Positions 1 through 9,210 of a stretch of 64,000 bases of DNA are shown here, piece by piece; position 1 is the first letter of the stretch; every line of letters starts with the position of its first letter. A program made the position numbers and the translations under genes. The notes under the pieces are model-generated. The model was given only the letters and a program-made list of their open reading frames with translations. It searched no databases and was not told where the DNA came from. The stretch is from an uncultured Pseudodesulfovibrio sp. (GTDB lineage Bacteria > Desulfobacterota > Desulfovibrionia > Desulfovibrionales > Desulfovibrionaceae): NCBI RefSeq assembly GCF_963677845.1, contig NZ_OY782498.1, positions 1,120,001-1,184,000 on the forward strand. Reading direction: 5' to 3'.

Positions 1-1893
<1,893 letters not shown>

Positions 1894-1962
1894 AACAACT
1901 TAATGGAATTCTCTCTTCCCCTGTTTACTTATATATTCGAGTAGACATTACTCAACTCTTTT

Positions 1963-2079
1963 TCTTGGTGCCCAAGGAGGAGGGGGTACACCCGGTCCCA
2001 TTCCGAACCCGGTAGTTAAGCCCTCCATCGCCGATGATACTGCATGGTAGCGTGTGGGAAAGTAGGTCGGTGCCAAGGA
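1963..2079 (+). rRNA. rrf: 5S ribosomal RNA
   Basis: A molecule of about 117 nt lying 70 bp after the 23S gene. The terminal helix I is visible as CTTGGTG at the 5' end pairing with GTGCCAAGG at the 3' end. The conserved internal blocks CCATTCCGAACCCGG and GGTAGCGTGTGGGAAAGTAGG are present. End positions are taken from the pairing of helix I. Confidence 0.95.
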
Positions 2080-2087
2080 TCTTTTAA

Positions 2088-2121
2088 GAAAAGCCCTGAT
2101 TCATATGAATCAGGGCTTTTC
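2088..2121 (+). terminator. rRNA operon intrinsic terminator
   Basis: A perfect palindrome, AAGCCCTGATTC-ATAT-GAATCAGGGCTT, sits right after the 5S gene and runs into a short T tract. It is the expected end of the rRNA transcript. Confidence 0.9.
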
Positions 2122-2276
2122 TGCGTTCTACAAATGGACGCTGCACTACGAATTTCCAGCTTAATTAAGCATTGGGTAAGATGATTATTAAATTGAAGAA
2201 TGCCGTGAAAAAGATTTATTGCTTTCATTTTCAATGGATGGGATTTTGGAAAAAACAATCATTGCCACTGACGGTT

Positions 2277-2305
2277 TTGTTTGGGATGTTCTGTAGAGAT
2301 TAAAT
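2277..2305 (+). promoter_or_regulatory. Candidate sigma-70 promoter for the TetR gene
   Basis: TTGTTT, a 17-bp spacer and TTAAAT lie 22 bp before the chosen GTG start. The hexamers match consensus only partly. The 205-bp stretch 2122-2326 holds nothing else recognisable. Confidence 0.4.
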
Positions 2306-2326
2306 GTCGTTACATGGGAGTTGCTT

Positions 2327-2962
2327 GTGGCTGATATTAAGGCTGTCTCCAAGATTATACCTATTCGTAATAAAGAGCTTACAAAGAAGCGTCTTATCAA
2401 GGCAGTGGGTAAAGTCGTTTCTGAAGTCGGATTTCAGCAACTAGGTGTAAATCTCGTAGCTCGTGAAGCTGGTGTTGATAAGAAGTTAATTTATAGATAT
2501 TTTTACGGTTTACGTGGTTTGATGGCCGCATACAGTGAAACTGTTGATTTTTGGCCTACAGCAGAAGAGTTGCTGGGTGATGACAAGCATCGACTGAAAA
2601 ATATGTCGTCACATGAATTGATGTCGTTATTTTTTAAGCGATATTTGAAGGCTATTTTGCGACGCCCACACACTCTTGAAATCTTAGCATGGGAAGCTCT
2701 TGAGAGAAATGAGTTGACTAAAGTTTTGGAAGAGGTACGCGTTAAAACAGCTCTTGAGTTTTTTGAAATAATGGAGCAGGAACCTCCTCAGGATGTTGAT
2801 TTGACTGCATTGGTGCTCGTCATGGCCGGTGCTGTTAACTTTCTTGCTGTTCGTTCTCGAATTCACCAAAGTCTTGGTGGTGTGGATTTGCAATCTGAGG
2901 CAGGATGGAAGCGTATCGAAGATACCCTTGATCTCATTTTTATGAGGACGTTAGGAATATAG
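2327..2962 (+). CDS. TetR/AcrR family transcriptional regulator
   Basis: 211 residues. The N-terminal third (about residues 15-62) has the TetR helix-turn-helix pattern, ending in VDKKLIYRYFYGLRGL, which corresponds to the family's recognition helix followed by the Tyr-x-x-Phe turn. The rest is helical, as expected for a ligand-binding and dimerisation domain. The frame is open from a TTG at 2321, but the ribosome binding site GGAG at 2317-2320 abuts that codon and lies six bases before GTG 2327, so GTG 2327 is preferred. The gene stands alone between two terminators. Its ligand and targets cannot be read from the sequence; no transporter or enzyme lies next to it to suggest one. Confidence 0.85.
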   Translation: MADIKAVSKIIPIRNKELTKKRLIKAVGKVVSEVGFQQLGVNLVAREAGVDKKLIYRYFYGLRGLMAAYSETVDFWPTAEELLGDDKHRLKNMSSHELMSLFFKRYLKAILRRPHTLEILAWEALERNELTKVLEEVRVKTALEFFEIMEQEPPQDVDLTALVLVMAGAVNFLAVRSRIHQSLGGVDLQSEAGWKRIEDTLDLIFMRTLGI

Positions 2963-2992
2963 AAAAGCCCATGAATTGAATTCATGGGCTTT
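2963..2992 (+). terminator. Intrinsic terminator after the TetR gene
   Basis: The palindrome AAGCCCATGAATT-G-AATTCATGGGCTT starts a few bases after the TAG stop. A-rich and T-rich flanks suggest it may also serve the convergent mucR-like gene. Confidence 0.75.
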
Positions 2993-3015
2993 GAGATAAT
3001 TGAAAATTTTTTTAA

Positions 3016-3408
3016 TTACTTGTTTTTGCCTCGTTTCGTCCAAAGCTTCATTTCCTTCATTTTTTTGCGGCGTTCACGTTGAAGGGATTTGCATACCAAC
3101 GGTAATTTTTTCTTATATCCAAATTTCTCTCGGTATTCTTCCGGAGTCAGGTCATGACTGGCGAGGTGCTTTTTTGTAATTACTTTGAATGTTTTACCGC
3201 AAACACAGCAAAGGATGGATTTTTCTCTAATAGCTTTTTTAGGGTCTATTACTGGCGAGTCGGCTGTTGAAATATTTTCGCCGTCTGCGATAGCCTTGAT
3301 ACCCGCAGCAAGTTTTTGAACCATGGAAGTTATTTCATCTTCCGTCATTGTACGAACACTTGCCTGAGCTTTAACTATTTCCAGCGCTTCTTTTAGATAG
3401 TCTTCCAT
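3016..3408 (-). CDS. MucR/Ros family zinc-finger transcriptional regulator
   Basis: 130 residues, a normal size for this family. Residues 63-100 carry the Ros/MucR zinc finger: Cys67-x2-Cys70, then His81-x3-His85, followed by the family hallmark LTPEEYREKFGY. In alphaproteobacteria these proteins are global regulators that bind AT-rich promoter DNA, and Desulfovibrio-type genomes carry several copies. The start is supported by AAGGAG a few bases upstream on the minus strand. The C-terminus is very basic (RRKKMKEMK), consistent with DNA binding. The gene is transcribed divergently from the membrane protein gene at 3698. Autoregulation through the AT-rich spacer between them is plausible but unproven. 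Confidence 0.9.
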   Translation of the reverse strand: MEDYLKEALEIVKAQASVRTMTEDEITSMVQKLAAGIKAIADGENISTADSPVIDPKKAIREKSILCCVCGKTFKVITKKHLASHDLTPEEYREKFGYKKKLPLVCKSLQRERRKKMKEMKLWTKRGKNK

Positions 3409-3697
3409 GTGTATCTCCTTGATATACGTATAGAATATGTTCTGTTATGCGTGTTGTAAAGGGTGGAGTGACATTCATTCTCAAAAATACCAATAAGATG
3501 ATAATACATTGTATAAAGTTTGGCTTGTCAAGTGGAATGAGAAAGACGTTATTACATTAAAATATGAGCAAATTTTGCCAACATGTCTCTATTTGCAAAT
3601 TAGGAGAGGCAACACCTTGATTCTGGTGTCTTGGTAACGTATGTTTAAACATGAAATTTAGGTAACTGGATAATAAAGTATCAACGGAGAAGGTCTT
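3409..3697. promoter_or_regulatory. AT-rich divergent intergenic region
   Basis: 289 bp between two divergent genes, richer in AT than its surroundings. It must hold both promoters. One candidate on the plus strand is TTGTCA near 3526 with a TTATT-rich hexamer about 17 bp downstream. An inverted repeat ACACC-N8-GGTGT lies at about 3611-3628. AT-rich DNA of this kind is what MucR-type proteins bind. No RNA gene is recognisable. Confidence 0.4.
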
Positions 3698-4150
3698 ATG
3701 GATTCTGAAGACAATAAAGTCCGCAAGTTGGAAACGGCTCAGACTGTCGAGGATTGTATAGAAGAAGAGGTTCAGGCTGATGAACCGACTGCCAGTATGG
3801 TCGAAGCAAACAGGGATATGAGTAAGGTGGCGATTATTGTATCGCTACTTGTCGGTGTCCTGTTGATAATTTTTTTCTTTGGGATGAACCGGAATATTGC
3901 AGGTTTAACCGATGAAGTAAAAAGTCTCGGTCTCTTGCGTGACGACGTTTCCAGTCTTGATAACCGTATGGTTGACATGGAGAAGGGAATCCCTGTTCAA
4001 ATTAAGAAGATGATTGCGCATGACATGGTAAACGAAATGGCTATGAAAGCCGCTTATCTGGGAAATACCATGGACGATGAATTGATGCGTAATAAGATGC
4101 AGGATGTGTTGAATACACTTAAGGAAGTGCGAGCCAGTCTCGAAGAATAA
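3698..4150 (+). CDS. Single-pass membrane protein with coiled-coil tail, unknown function
   Basis: 150 residues, not recognised. An acidic N-terminus of about 40 residues is followed by one hydrophobic segment at about residues 43-65 (KVAIIVSLLVGVLLIIFFFG), then a helical, probably coiled-coil tail with a heptad-like pattern (LTDEVKSLGLLRDDVSSLD). No signal peptide cleavage site or catalytic motif is seen. The topology is probably N-in with the coiled coil in the periplasm. The start is well supported by GGAGAAGG upstream. It is monocistronic and ends in a strong terminator. Confidence 0.75.
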   Translation: MDSEDNKVRKLETAQTVEDCIEEEVQADEPTASMVEANRDMSKVAIIVSLLVGVLLIIFFFGMNRNIAGLTDEVKSLGLLRDDVSSLDNRMVDMEKGIPVQIKKMIAHDMVNEMAMKAAYLGNTMDDELMRNKMQDVLNTLKEVRASLEE

Positions 4151-4174
4151 ATTTTTTTAACATAGATGATATTG

Positions 4175-4207
4175 AGCGCATCGGGATACCCGGTGCGTTT
4201 TTTTGTT
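4175..4207 (+). terminator. Intrinsic terminator
   Basis: The stem CGCATCGGG-ATAC-CCGGTGCG is followed by seven T. It ends the transcript of the membrane protein gene at 3698. Confidence 0.85.
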
Positions 4208-4235
4208 TTTATGTTTGATGCTTCTATGTTTATAG

Positions 4236-4293
4236 TTGTTCATACTTGTTCAAAATAGTCTTGACATAGAGCTTTTTTTTGCATTATGAACAA
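4236..4293 (+). promoter_or_regulatory. Repeated TTGTTCA half-sites around the MerR-like gene promoter
   Basis: TTGTTCA occurs at 4236-4242 and again at 4246-4252, exactly one helical turn apart. Its reverse complement TGAACAA occurs at 4287-4293. The half-sites flank a TTGACA hexamer at 4261, so they look like an autoregulatory operator for the DNA-binding protein encoded just downstream. Assignment to that protein is inference. Confidence 0.45.
4261..4290 (+). promoter_or_regulatory. Candidate sigma-70 promoter of the MerR-like gene
   Basis: A perfect TTGACA at 4261-4266 is followed after 15-18 bp by imperfect -10 matches (CATTAT at 4282 or TATGAA at 4285). The -10 region overlaps the first in-frame ATG at 4286. 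A transcript from this promoter would therefore start downstream of that ATG, which argues for the start codon at 4328. Confidence 0.5.
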
Positions 4294-4327
4294 GGTGAAG
4301 AACAGTGATCAACAAGGCGTTGAGTGT

Positions 4328-5215
4328 ATGAATAAGAAATTTATTAGCCTGAGAGAAGTTGGTCGGCAGTTGGACATACCGCCGTCAACCATTGTCTATT
4401 ATAAAGATAAGTTTGAAAAATATATCCCATCAGAAGGCGGGGCAGGGCGTCGTCCTCGGTATCCCGTCGAAGTTTTGGAAATCTTCAGGAGGATTCGCAC
4501 AATGTTCAATGACAACTGGTCTACTGAACAAATTGAAAGAGAATTAGCTCTTAAATTTAGTGTGTTAATGACTGATCAACAACATGATCAGTCATTTGAT
4601 CAATCTGCTTCCTCGAAAGAGGTTATTGAGCTTGCCGGTGTGCTATCACGCATGTCTGACGTGCTTGATAATCAGTCTCTTTTTCAGAGTGAGATACGTT
4701 CTCTTCGTGACGAAGTGGCCGCATTAAGGGACGAGCATGTTGAACGTGAACGAGTGCAACGTGGGGAGCTTGAGTCCTTGCGAGTGGAGCTTGCTTCATT
4801 AAGGCGTCGTATTTCTGGTCGTGGTGTAGGTGGCGGGATTGATTTTCCTCCAGCTGATTTTCTTGCCAGTCCTCTTGTTATAGCCTCCGGTGGAGAGTTT
4901 TTAGGTGTCCAAGGGAAGGGGAAGAAAGCTTTTTCTTTGGAAGATTTTGTTCATCTTATAGAGCGGAAGCAGTCCGATCATGTCGGTGTGGAAACATCTT
5001 GGCGATTGCAGGATAACCATTGGGTGTTGGTTGTTCATACTGAAGATGCAGAGACCGGACGTGAGCAGGATGTTGTTTTAGTTGCTAAAAAAACTGTGAC
5101 TCCGAGTAATAATACCGTGACTGAGATCATACGGTTGAATATTGATGGAAACGATGCTCCTGATGCGTTGCTGTTAACTCTTTTCAGGCAGTTGAGAATG
5201 GTTTTTAACGGTTAG
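4328..5215 (+). CDS. MerR-type helix-turn-helix DNA-binding protein
   Basis: 295 residues from ATG 4328. Residues 4-60 form a MerR-like winged helix: FISLREVGRQLDIPPSTIVYYKDKFEKYIP, then RPRYPVEVLEIFRRI. Residues about 95-170 are a long charged coiled coil (RSLRDEVAALRDEHVERE), followed by a separate C-terminal domain of about 125 residues that I do not recognise. Classical MerR proteins are 120-150 residues long, so this is an enlarged architecture. An in-frame ATG at 4286 would add 14 residues but lies in the promoter's -10 region and lacks a ribosome binding site. The function is unknown; flanking half-sites suggest autoregulation. Confidence 0.75.
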   Translation: MNKKFISLREVGRQLDIPPSTIVYYKDKFEKYIPSEGGAGRRPRYPVEVLEIFRRIRTMFNDNWSTEQIERELALKFSVLMTDQQHDQSFDQSASSKEVIELAGVLSRMSDVLDNQSLFQSEIRSLRDEVAALRDEHVERERVQRGELESLRVELASLRRRISGRGVGGGIDFPPADFLASPLVIASGGEFLGVQGKGKKAFSLEDFVHLIERKQSDHVGVETSWRLQDNHWVLVVHTEDAETGREQDVVLVAKKTVTPSNNTVTEIIRLNIDGNDAPDALLLTLFRQLRMVFNG

Positions 5216-5251
5216 TTTTGTTTTTTATTTAATGATAATCTAGAAAAACTC

Positions 5252-5280
5252 TTGATTCCTTTGGCTGTATTGCTTATATA
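5252..5280 (+). promoter_or_regulatory. Sigma-70 promoter
   Basis: TTGATT, a 17-bp spacer and TATATA lie 58 bp before the start of the small protein gene at 5339. Spacing and hexamers fit a housekeeping promoter. Confidence 0.55.
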
Positions 5281-5338
5281 GCTACTGCTAAATAAACCAC
5301 AGGTTGTATGTTTCGCCGGTTCGTTTGGAGGAGACGGT

Positions 5339-5767
5339 ATGCCCCAGGTCGCAGCAAGAATTACACATGATCAGGAAAAATGGCTCAAGGACTACTTCAA
5401 GACCAAGAGTGCTGGTGCTGAATTTATCCTACCGTGGGCCGTGGATGTATTTTTTAAATCCATTCGCAATGTCTCCAGTGATTTCTCGGTTGCCGAGCTG
5501 AAGACCATTTTGGAATCACATAAGGAAGTGAAACTCCTGCCAAATCAGTCGAAGCAGGCTTATCTTCTTCTTCGGGTTGAAGAGGCTTGTGATGAACATA
5601 ATGTTCACATTCAGCATGGCGCGAGTAAGTCCAATCTTGAAGTTAAATTGCGTCGATTGACGGATCTTCAGGCAACAGCACTCATGATTTGGGCAACAGC
5701 GTATTGGGTCAGTAAGGCTTGGAACGGTGTTTCCGTGGAGGACTACGTCAAGTTGTCCTGCGGTTAG
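5339..5767 (+). CDS. Conserved-looking small protein of unknown function
   Basis: 142 residues, family not recognised. The N-terminus ARITHDQEKWLKDYF is reminiscent of ribbon-helix-helix DNA-binding proteins (a short strand followed by two helices), but the match is only by eye. The remainder is mixed helical with several Trp near the C-terminus and no membrane segment. The start is strongly supported by GGAGGAGAC upstream. It has its own promoter and a terminator-like hairpin downstream, so it is probably monocistronic; thiDN follows 96 bp later. Confidence 0.7.
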   Translation: MPQVAARITHDQEKWLKDYFKTKSAGAEFILPWAVDVFFKSIRNVSSDFSVAELKTILESHKEVKLLPNQSKQAYLLLRVEEACDEHNVHIQHGASKSNLEVKLRRLTDLQATALMIWATAYWVSKAWNGVSVEDYVKLSCG

Positions 5768-5769
5768 GC

Positions 5770-5799
5770 TTTGGCCCTCGGGCCACTTTATTTTTTTGA
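5770..5799 (+). terminator. Candidate intrinsic terminator
   Basis: The short GC stem TGGCC-CTCG-GGCCA is followed by CTTTA and seven T, three bases after the stop of the preceding gene. Confidence 0.6.
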
Positions 5800-5863
5800 T
5801 GCGATTGTCCCGTTCAGGTGGTATTGCCTGCGGGTGATCGTTTTTTGTTTTTGGAGGTTTAGT

Positions 5864-7243
5864 GTGGACCGACTCCCATGTATATTGACTATTGCCGGAT
5901 CTGATTCTGGTGGTGGGGCAGGTATTCAAGCCGATCTCAAGGCGATAACGATGCTTGGAGGATACGGAGCAAGCGTTATTACTGCGTTGACAGCTCAGAA
6001 CACCAAGACAGTTACTGGTATTCATGCGCCTTCGGCCAAGTTTGTCGGTCAACAGCTCTCGACAGTTCTCGATGATATCACAGTTGATGCCGCCAAGACC
6101 GGGATGTTGTTTTCCGCTCCGATTATCGAATCAATCGCTTCTTTGCTGGTTGATCGTGATTTTCCTTTGGTTATCGATCCGGTCTGTGTTGCTACATCTG
6201 GTGCGAAACTTTTGAAGGATGAGGCCGTGGAGGCCATGGTCGAATTGATGTTTCCTTTGGCAGACGTCTTGACGCCCAATTTGCCTGAGGCAGAACTTTT
6301 TACCGGAATGTCCATCAAGAGTCGGGAAGATGTCTTTGCTGCTGCAAAGATTTTAATGGGTATGGGGCCGAAGTCTTTGCTTATAAAGGGGGGGCATGCG
6401 GATTCTTTTGCTGTCACTGATTGGCTTTTTACGTCCGGTGCAGAGCCTGTCCCCCTTATGCAGCAACGGGTAGATACCGAATGCACACATGGGACCGGGT
6501 GTACATTGTCGGCAGCGATCGCGACAGGACTCGGCCAAGGGCTTGACCCTGTTGCCGCTATTGTCCGTGCTCAGGAATATTTGAATTTTGCTTTGCGTGC
6601 AGGGTTCAGGGTTGGGGAAGGTGGCGGTCCGCCTAACCACTCGGCACCTTGGTTAAAAGAACGTGCACGGCAAGATGTCATGGCTCAGGTGGATGCTTTA
6701 GCACGGAAGTTGACAGCGGCTGAAGGAGCGCAACAGATGTTTTCTCGGAAGCGGGGGAACGTGGCCGTAGCTCTACCCTTTGCAGGCGATCGTACAGAAG
6801 TGGCCAGTTTGTCTGGTGGTTTTTTTTCGATGGCGAATGGGAAAATTGCCGTGGTTGGTTATCCTGAATTTGGGGCCTCATTTCGTACTGCCTCTGCGCT
6901 TTTGGCCGCTCGTAGATTACGTCCGGAATTGGGGGCAGCTGTAGCCTTAAGCGGACAACCTGTCCTTGTGTCTGCTCTTGAGAAGGCCGGAGTGAATATT
7001 GTGTGGCTCGATCAGGGACGTAAGCCCGATTATATAAAGGTTGAAGATGGAGGATTGGAAGAGTGGGGAGCCTTTGAAATTCTCAAGGAGCATGCGGCCC
7101 CAGAGATGGTTGAGGGTATGGGGGATCCCGGTGGTATAGGACGTGAGCCGGCGGTGTATGTTTGGGCTTCGGACACTGACGCGCTTGTAATCCTGTTGCG
7201 AAATATTGCAGAATCCATATCATCTCCCTTTGGCGAGGTGTAG
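5864..7243 (+). CDS. thiDN: Bifunctional HMP/HMP-P kinase fused to ThiN thiamine-phosphate synthase
   Basis: 459 residues from GTG 5864, which has TTGGAGG about seven bases upstream; the open frame extends further 5' but only with hydrophobic, unconserved residues. Residues 1-265 are ThiD of the ribokinase fold: the N-terminal TIAGSDSGGGAGIQADLK and the anion-hole motif THGTGCTLSAAIA are both clear. ThiD phosphorylates hydroxymethylpyrimidine twice. Residues about 275-455 match ThiN (FGASFRTASALLAA, WGAFEILK, PGGIGREP), which replaces ThiE in coupling HMP-PP with the thiazole phosphate. The two steps are therefore joined in one cytosolic protein. No TPP riboswitch core is seen upstream. Confidence 0.9.
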   Translation: MDRLPCILTIAGSDSGGGAGIQADLKAITMLGGYGASVITALTAQNTKTVTGIHAPSAKFVGQQLSTVLDDITVDAAKTGMLFSAPIIESIASLLVDRDFPLVIDPVCVATSGAKLLKDEAVEAMVELMFPLADVLTPNLPEAELFTGMSIKSREDVFAAAKILMGMGPKSLLIKGGHADSFAVTDWLFTSGAEPVPLMQQRVDTECTHGTGCTLSAAIATGLGQGLDPVAAIVRAQEYLNFALRAGFRVGEGGGPPNHSAPWLKERARQDVMAQVDALARKLTAAEGAQQMFSRKRGNVAVALPFAGDRTEVASLSGGFFSMANGKIAVVGYPEFGASFRTASALLAARRLRPELGAAVALSGQPVLVSALEKAGVNIVWLDQGRKPDYIKVEDGGLEEWGAFEILKEHAAPEMVEGMGDPGGIGREPAVYVWASDTDALVILLRNIAESISSPFGEV

Positions 7244-7270
7244 ATTTCCGCATTTCTTCAACCTGTAAGG

Positions 7271-7300
7271 TTGACATATCTGGAGGAGCTTGCTTAATAA
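7271..7300 (+). promoter_or_regulatory. Promoter of tRNA-Leu
   Basis: TTGACA at 7271-7276, an 18-bp spacer and TAATAA at 7295-7300 place the transcription start only a few bases before the mature tRNA at 7314. Confidence 0.65.
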
Positions 7301-7313
7301 GCACGTTCTTTTC

Positions 7314-7399
7314 GCGGGCGTGGCGGAATTGGTAAACGCGCCAGATTTAGGATCTGGTACCTCATCGGTTTGGGGGTTCGAGTCCCTCCGCCCGCACCA
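7314..7399 (+). tRNA. tRNA-Leu (anticodon UAG)
   Basis: 86 nt including an encoded CCA. The acceptor stem GCGGGCG pairs with CGCCCGC. The anticodon stem CCAGA/TCTGG encloses the loop TTTAGGA, giving anticodon TAG at 7348-7350. There is a long variable arm (class II tRNA, as expected for Leu), and the T arm contains GGTTCGAGTCC. It lies 48 bp before tig. Confidence 0.97.
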
Positions 7400-7447
7400 A
7401 AAATGCCATATTACTAGTCTTGCAAGACGTTTCAGGAGGATACATTC

Positions 7448-8929
7448 ATGGAATACAATGTCGAAGAACTCTCGCCGGTAAAACGGAAAATTTCGGTAGA
7501 AGTCCCCGCAGAAGAGGCTAATGCAGCCATTTCTACGGCAATTGCCCTGTATCGTATGCAGGCTGATGTCAAAGGATTTCGTAAAGGCAAGGTCCCGTCC
7601 ACGATTGTCGAGTCCAAGTATCGTAAGCAGATTTACGGTGAAGCCACTACAGATTTGATCAACTATCAGATCAATGAAATCATGAGTGGCCTGTCCATTC
7701 AGCCCATGTCCCGCATCGATGTTGATGCCAAGGAATTGGTTCGTGACGAAGATTTTTCGTATTCCATTGAATTTGAAGTTGCTCCCAAGTTGGATCTGCC
7801 CAAGTACAAAGGACTGAAGGTCGAGGAACTGGATGTTGTTGTTGGCGACGAAGAAGTTGCTGAAGTCGAATCTCGTATCCTGGCGAACAATGCTGAAGTG
7901 AAAGTTCTTGAGGATGTTCGCAATCCCAAGGACGGCGAAGTTGTTTCTGTAAGCTTTGGTGCTTATCAGGGGGATCAGATCGTCGAAGGTATCCAGGCTG
8001 AGAATTTTGATTTGGTTTTGGGTGATAATCAGGCTCTGCCCGAGTTTGAAGACATGCTTAAGACTTTGACTTCTGGTGAATCCGGTGAGACCGATGTCAC
8101 CTTCCCGGCAGACTTTATCAATGAGAATTTGGCTGGTCAGACTGTGACCATGAAAGCTAAGTTGCATGCCGTTAAGGAACGCATTACTCCCGAGATGACT
8201 GACGCTGTAGCCCAGAAGGCCGGATTTAAGGATGTCGAGACCATGCGTACCGGTATTCGCGAGTCCTATTCTTCTCAGCGCAAGCAGATGAATCAGTCCA
8301 AAGCACAGTCCGAGCTGCTTGCTAATATTATTGGTGAGATTAAGGACTTCCCGCTGCCGCCAGCCATGGTTGAGGATCGTATTGATCGTCTGATCCAGGA
8401 TCTTGAATACAAATTGGATCGTCAGGGCAAGGGCTTCCAGTCTTTGGGCAAAACCCCTGAAGAGTTGCGTGGCGATTTCCGTGAGGAAGCAGAGTCCACA
8501 GTTCGTACTGAAATCTTCTTGCTGGCTGTTGCCAATGAAGAGTCTTTGGAAATTTCCCCCGAGGAAATCGAATCCACTTTGACCCAGTTGGCCATGCAGA
8601 CTCGTCAGCCTTTGCATGATCTCAAAAAGTATTATGAGGACAACAACCTCATCGTGCCGTTGAAGGATCGTCTGTTGTGTGACAAGGCTTCCGAGCTGAT
8701 TTACGATGCCGCAGAAGTAAAAATGATTGCAGCACCGACCGAAGGCAAAAAGACCGCAGCCAAGAAAGCTGCTCCGGCAGAAGATGCTTCTATAAAGTTT
8801 GAAAATAAGACTGAAGCCGTTGAATGGGCTGTTGCCAATCTCGGCCTCAAAGAGTCCACAGCTAAGGGATACTCTCTGGCTAAACTTCAGGAGCGCGCCG
8901 AGAAGTTCCTGGCTGAAAAAGACGCGTAG
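7448..8929 (+). CDS. tig: Trigger factor, ribosome-associated chaperone and prolyl isomerase, with C-terminal extension
   Basis: 493 residues. The N-terminal ribosome-binding domain contains the signature region around GFRKGKVP (residues about 41-48). The FKBP-type isomerase domain spans about 150-245 and the substrate-binding arms follow to about 430. It binds near the peptide exit tunnel and shields nascent chains. Typical trigger factors have 430-450 residues. Here about 65 extra residues follow: an Ala/Lys linker (EGKKTAAKKAAPAED) and a small helical unit (EAVEWAVANLGL, YSLAKLQERAEKFL). The start has AGGAGG upstream. The neighbours clpP, clpX and lon form a common protein-quality-control cluster. 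It ends in its own terminator. Confidence 0.96.
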   Translation: MEYNVEELSPVKRKISVEVPAEEANAAISTAIALYRMQADVKGFRKGKVPSTIVESKYRKQIYGEATTDLINYQINEIMSGLSIQPMSRIDVDAKELVRDEDFSYSIEFEVAPKLDLPKYKGLKVEELDVVVGDEEVAEVESRILANNAEVKVLEDVRNPKDGEVVSVSFGAYQGDQIVEGIQAENFDLVLGDNQALPEFEDMLKTLTSGESGETDVTFPADFINENLAGQTVTMKAKLHAVKERITPEMTDAVAQKAGFKDVETMRTGIRESYSSQRKQMNQSKAQSELLANIIGEIKDFPLPPAMVEDRIDRLIQDLEYKLDRQGKGFQSLGKTPEELRGDFREEAESTVRTEIFLLAVANEESLEISPEEIESTLTQLAMQTRQPLHDLKKYYEDNNLIVPLKDRLLCDKASELIYDAAEVKMIAAPTEGKKTAAKKAAPAEDASIKFENKTEAVEWAVANLGLKESTAKGYSLAKLQERAEKFLAEKDA

Positions 8930-8960
8930 AGAATTCGTTTCTCCGCATAGAATGAAATGC

Positions 8961-8995
8961 GGCGGCCCGGATTTATCCGGGTCGCCTTTTTTTTT
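8961..8995 (+). terminator. Intrinsic terminator after tig
   Basis: The stem GGCGGCCCGGAT-TT-ATCCGGGTCGCC, with one G-T pair, is followed by nine T. Confidence 0.9.
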
Positions 8996-9005
8996 GGTGT
9001 TCACC

Positions 9006-9033
9006 CTTGACCTTGGCGTCGTAATACCTATTT
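9006..9033 (+). promoter_or_regulatory. Possible heat-shock (sigma-32-like) promoter before clpP
   Basis: CTTGACC at 9006-9012 and ACCTATTT at 9026-9033 partly match the sigma-32 elements CTTGAAA and CCCCATNT with a 13-base spacer. The match is imperfect; a heat-shock promoter before clpP would be unsurprising. Confidence 0.3.
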
Positions 9034-9055
9034 GGTTCAAGGCTTAAGGAAGAAG

Positions 9056-9170
9056 TTTCCCCTTGTCCTTACTGGGGAAATATTTCATACTGAACTCACG
9101 CTAAAAAGGGCGGAAATGGCCGTTGAAGGTCAGTTTGAATGTGAGTGAGGCCCTCATGTTTTCACATTCA
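9056..9170 (+). promoter_or_regulatory. Two inverted repeats in the clpP 5' region
   Basis: TTTCCCC at 9056-9062 pairs with GGGGAAA at 9074-9080. TGAATGTGA at 9136-9144 pairs perfectly with TCACATTCA at 9162-9170, with a further TGAG/CTCA pair inside. Neither is followed by a T run, so they look like mRNA-leader hairpins or operators and not terminators. Confidence 0.45.
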
Positions 9171-9210
9171 CCGCCGATAAACCTGATAAGTTCCCGAGAA
9201 GGAGATGTTC

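Noticed and set aside
5768-5863. TPP riboswitch before thiDN
   Set aside because: The conserved CTGAGA and ACC-x-TGATC-type cores are not present. The space holds only a short terminator-like hairpin and the ribosome binding site.
7220-9040. A 606-codon open frame on the minus strand opposite tig
   Set aside because: It is the antisense shadow of a strongly conserved trigger factor gene, it crosses the tRNA-Leu gene and the tig terminator, and its translation shows no domain pattern.
9136-9170. TGTGA...TCACA as a CRP/FNR-type site upstream of clpP
   Set aside because: The half-sites are 17 bp apart instead of 4-6 bp, so a hairpin or another protein site is more likely.
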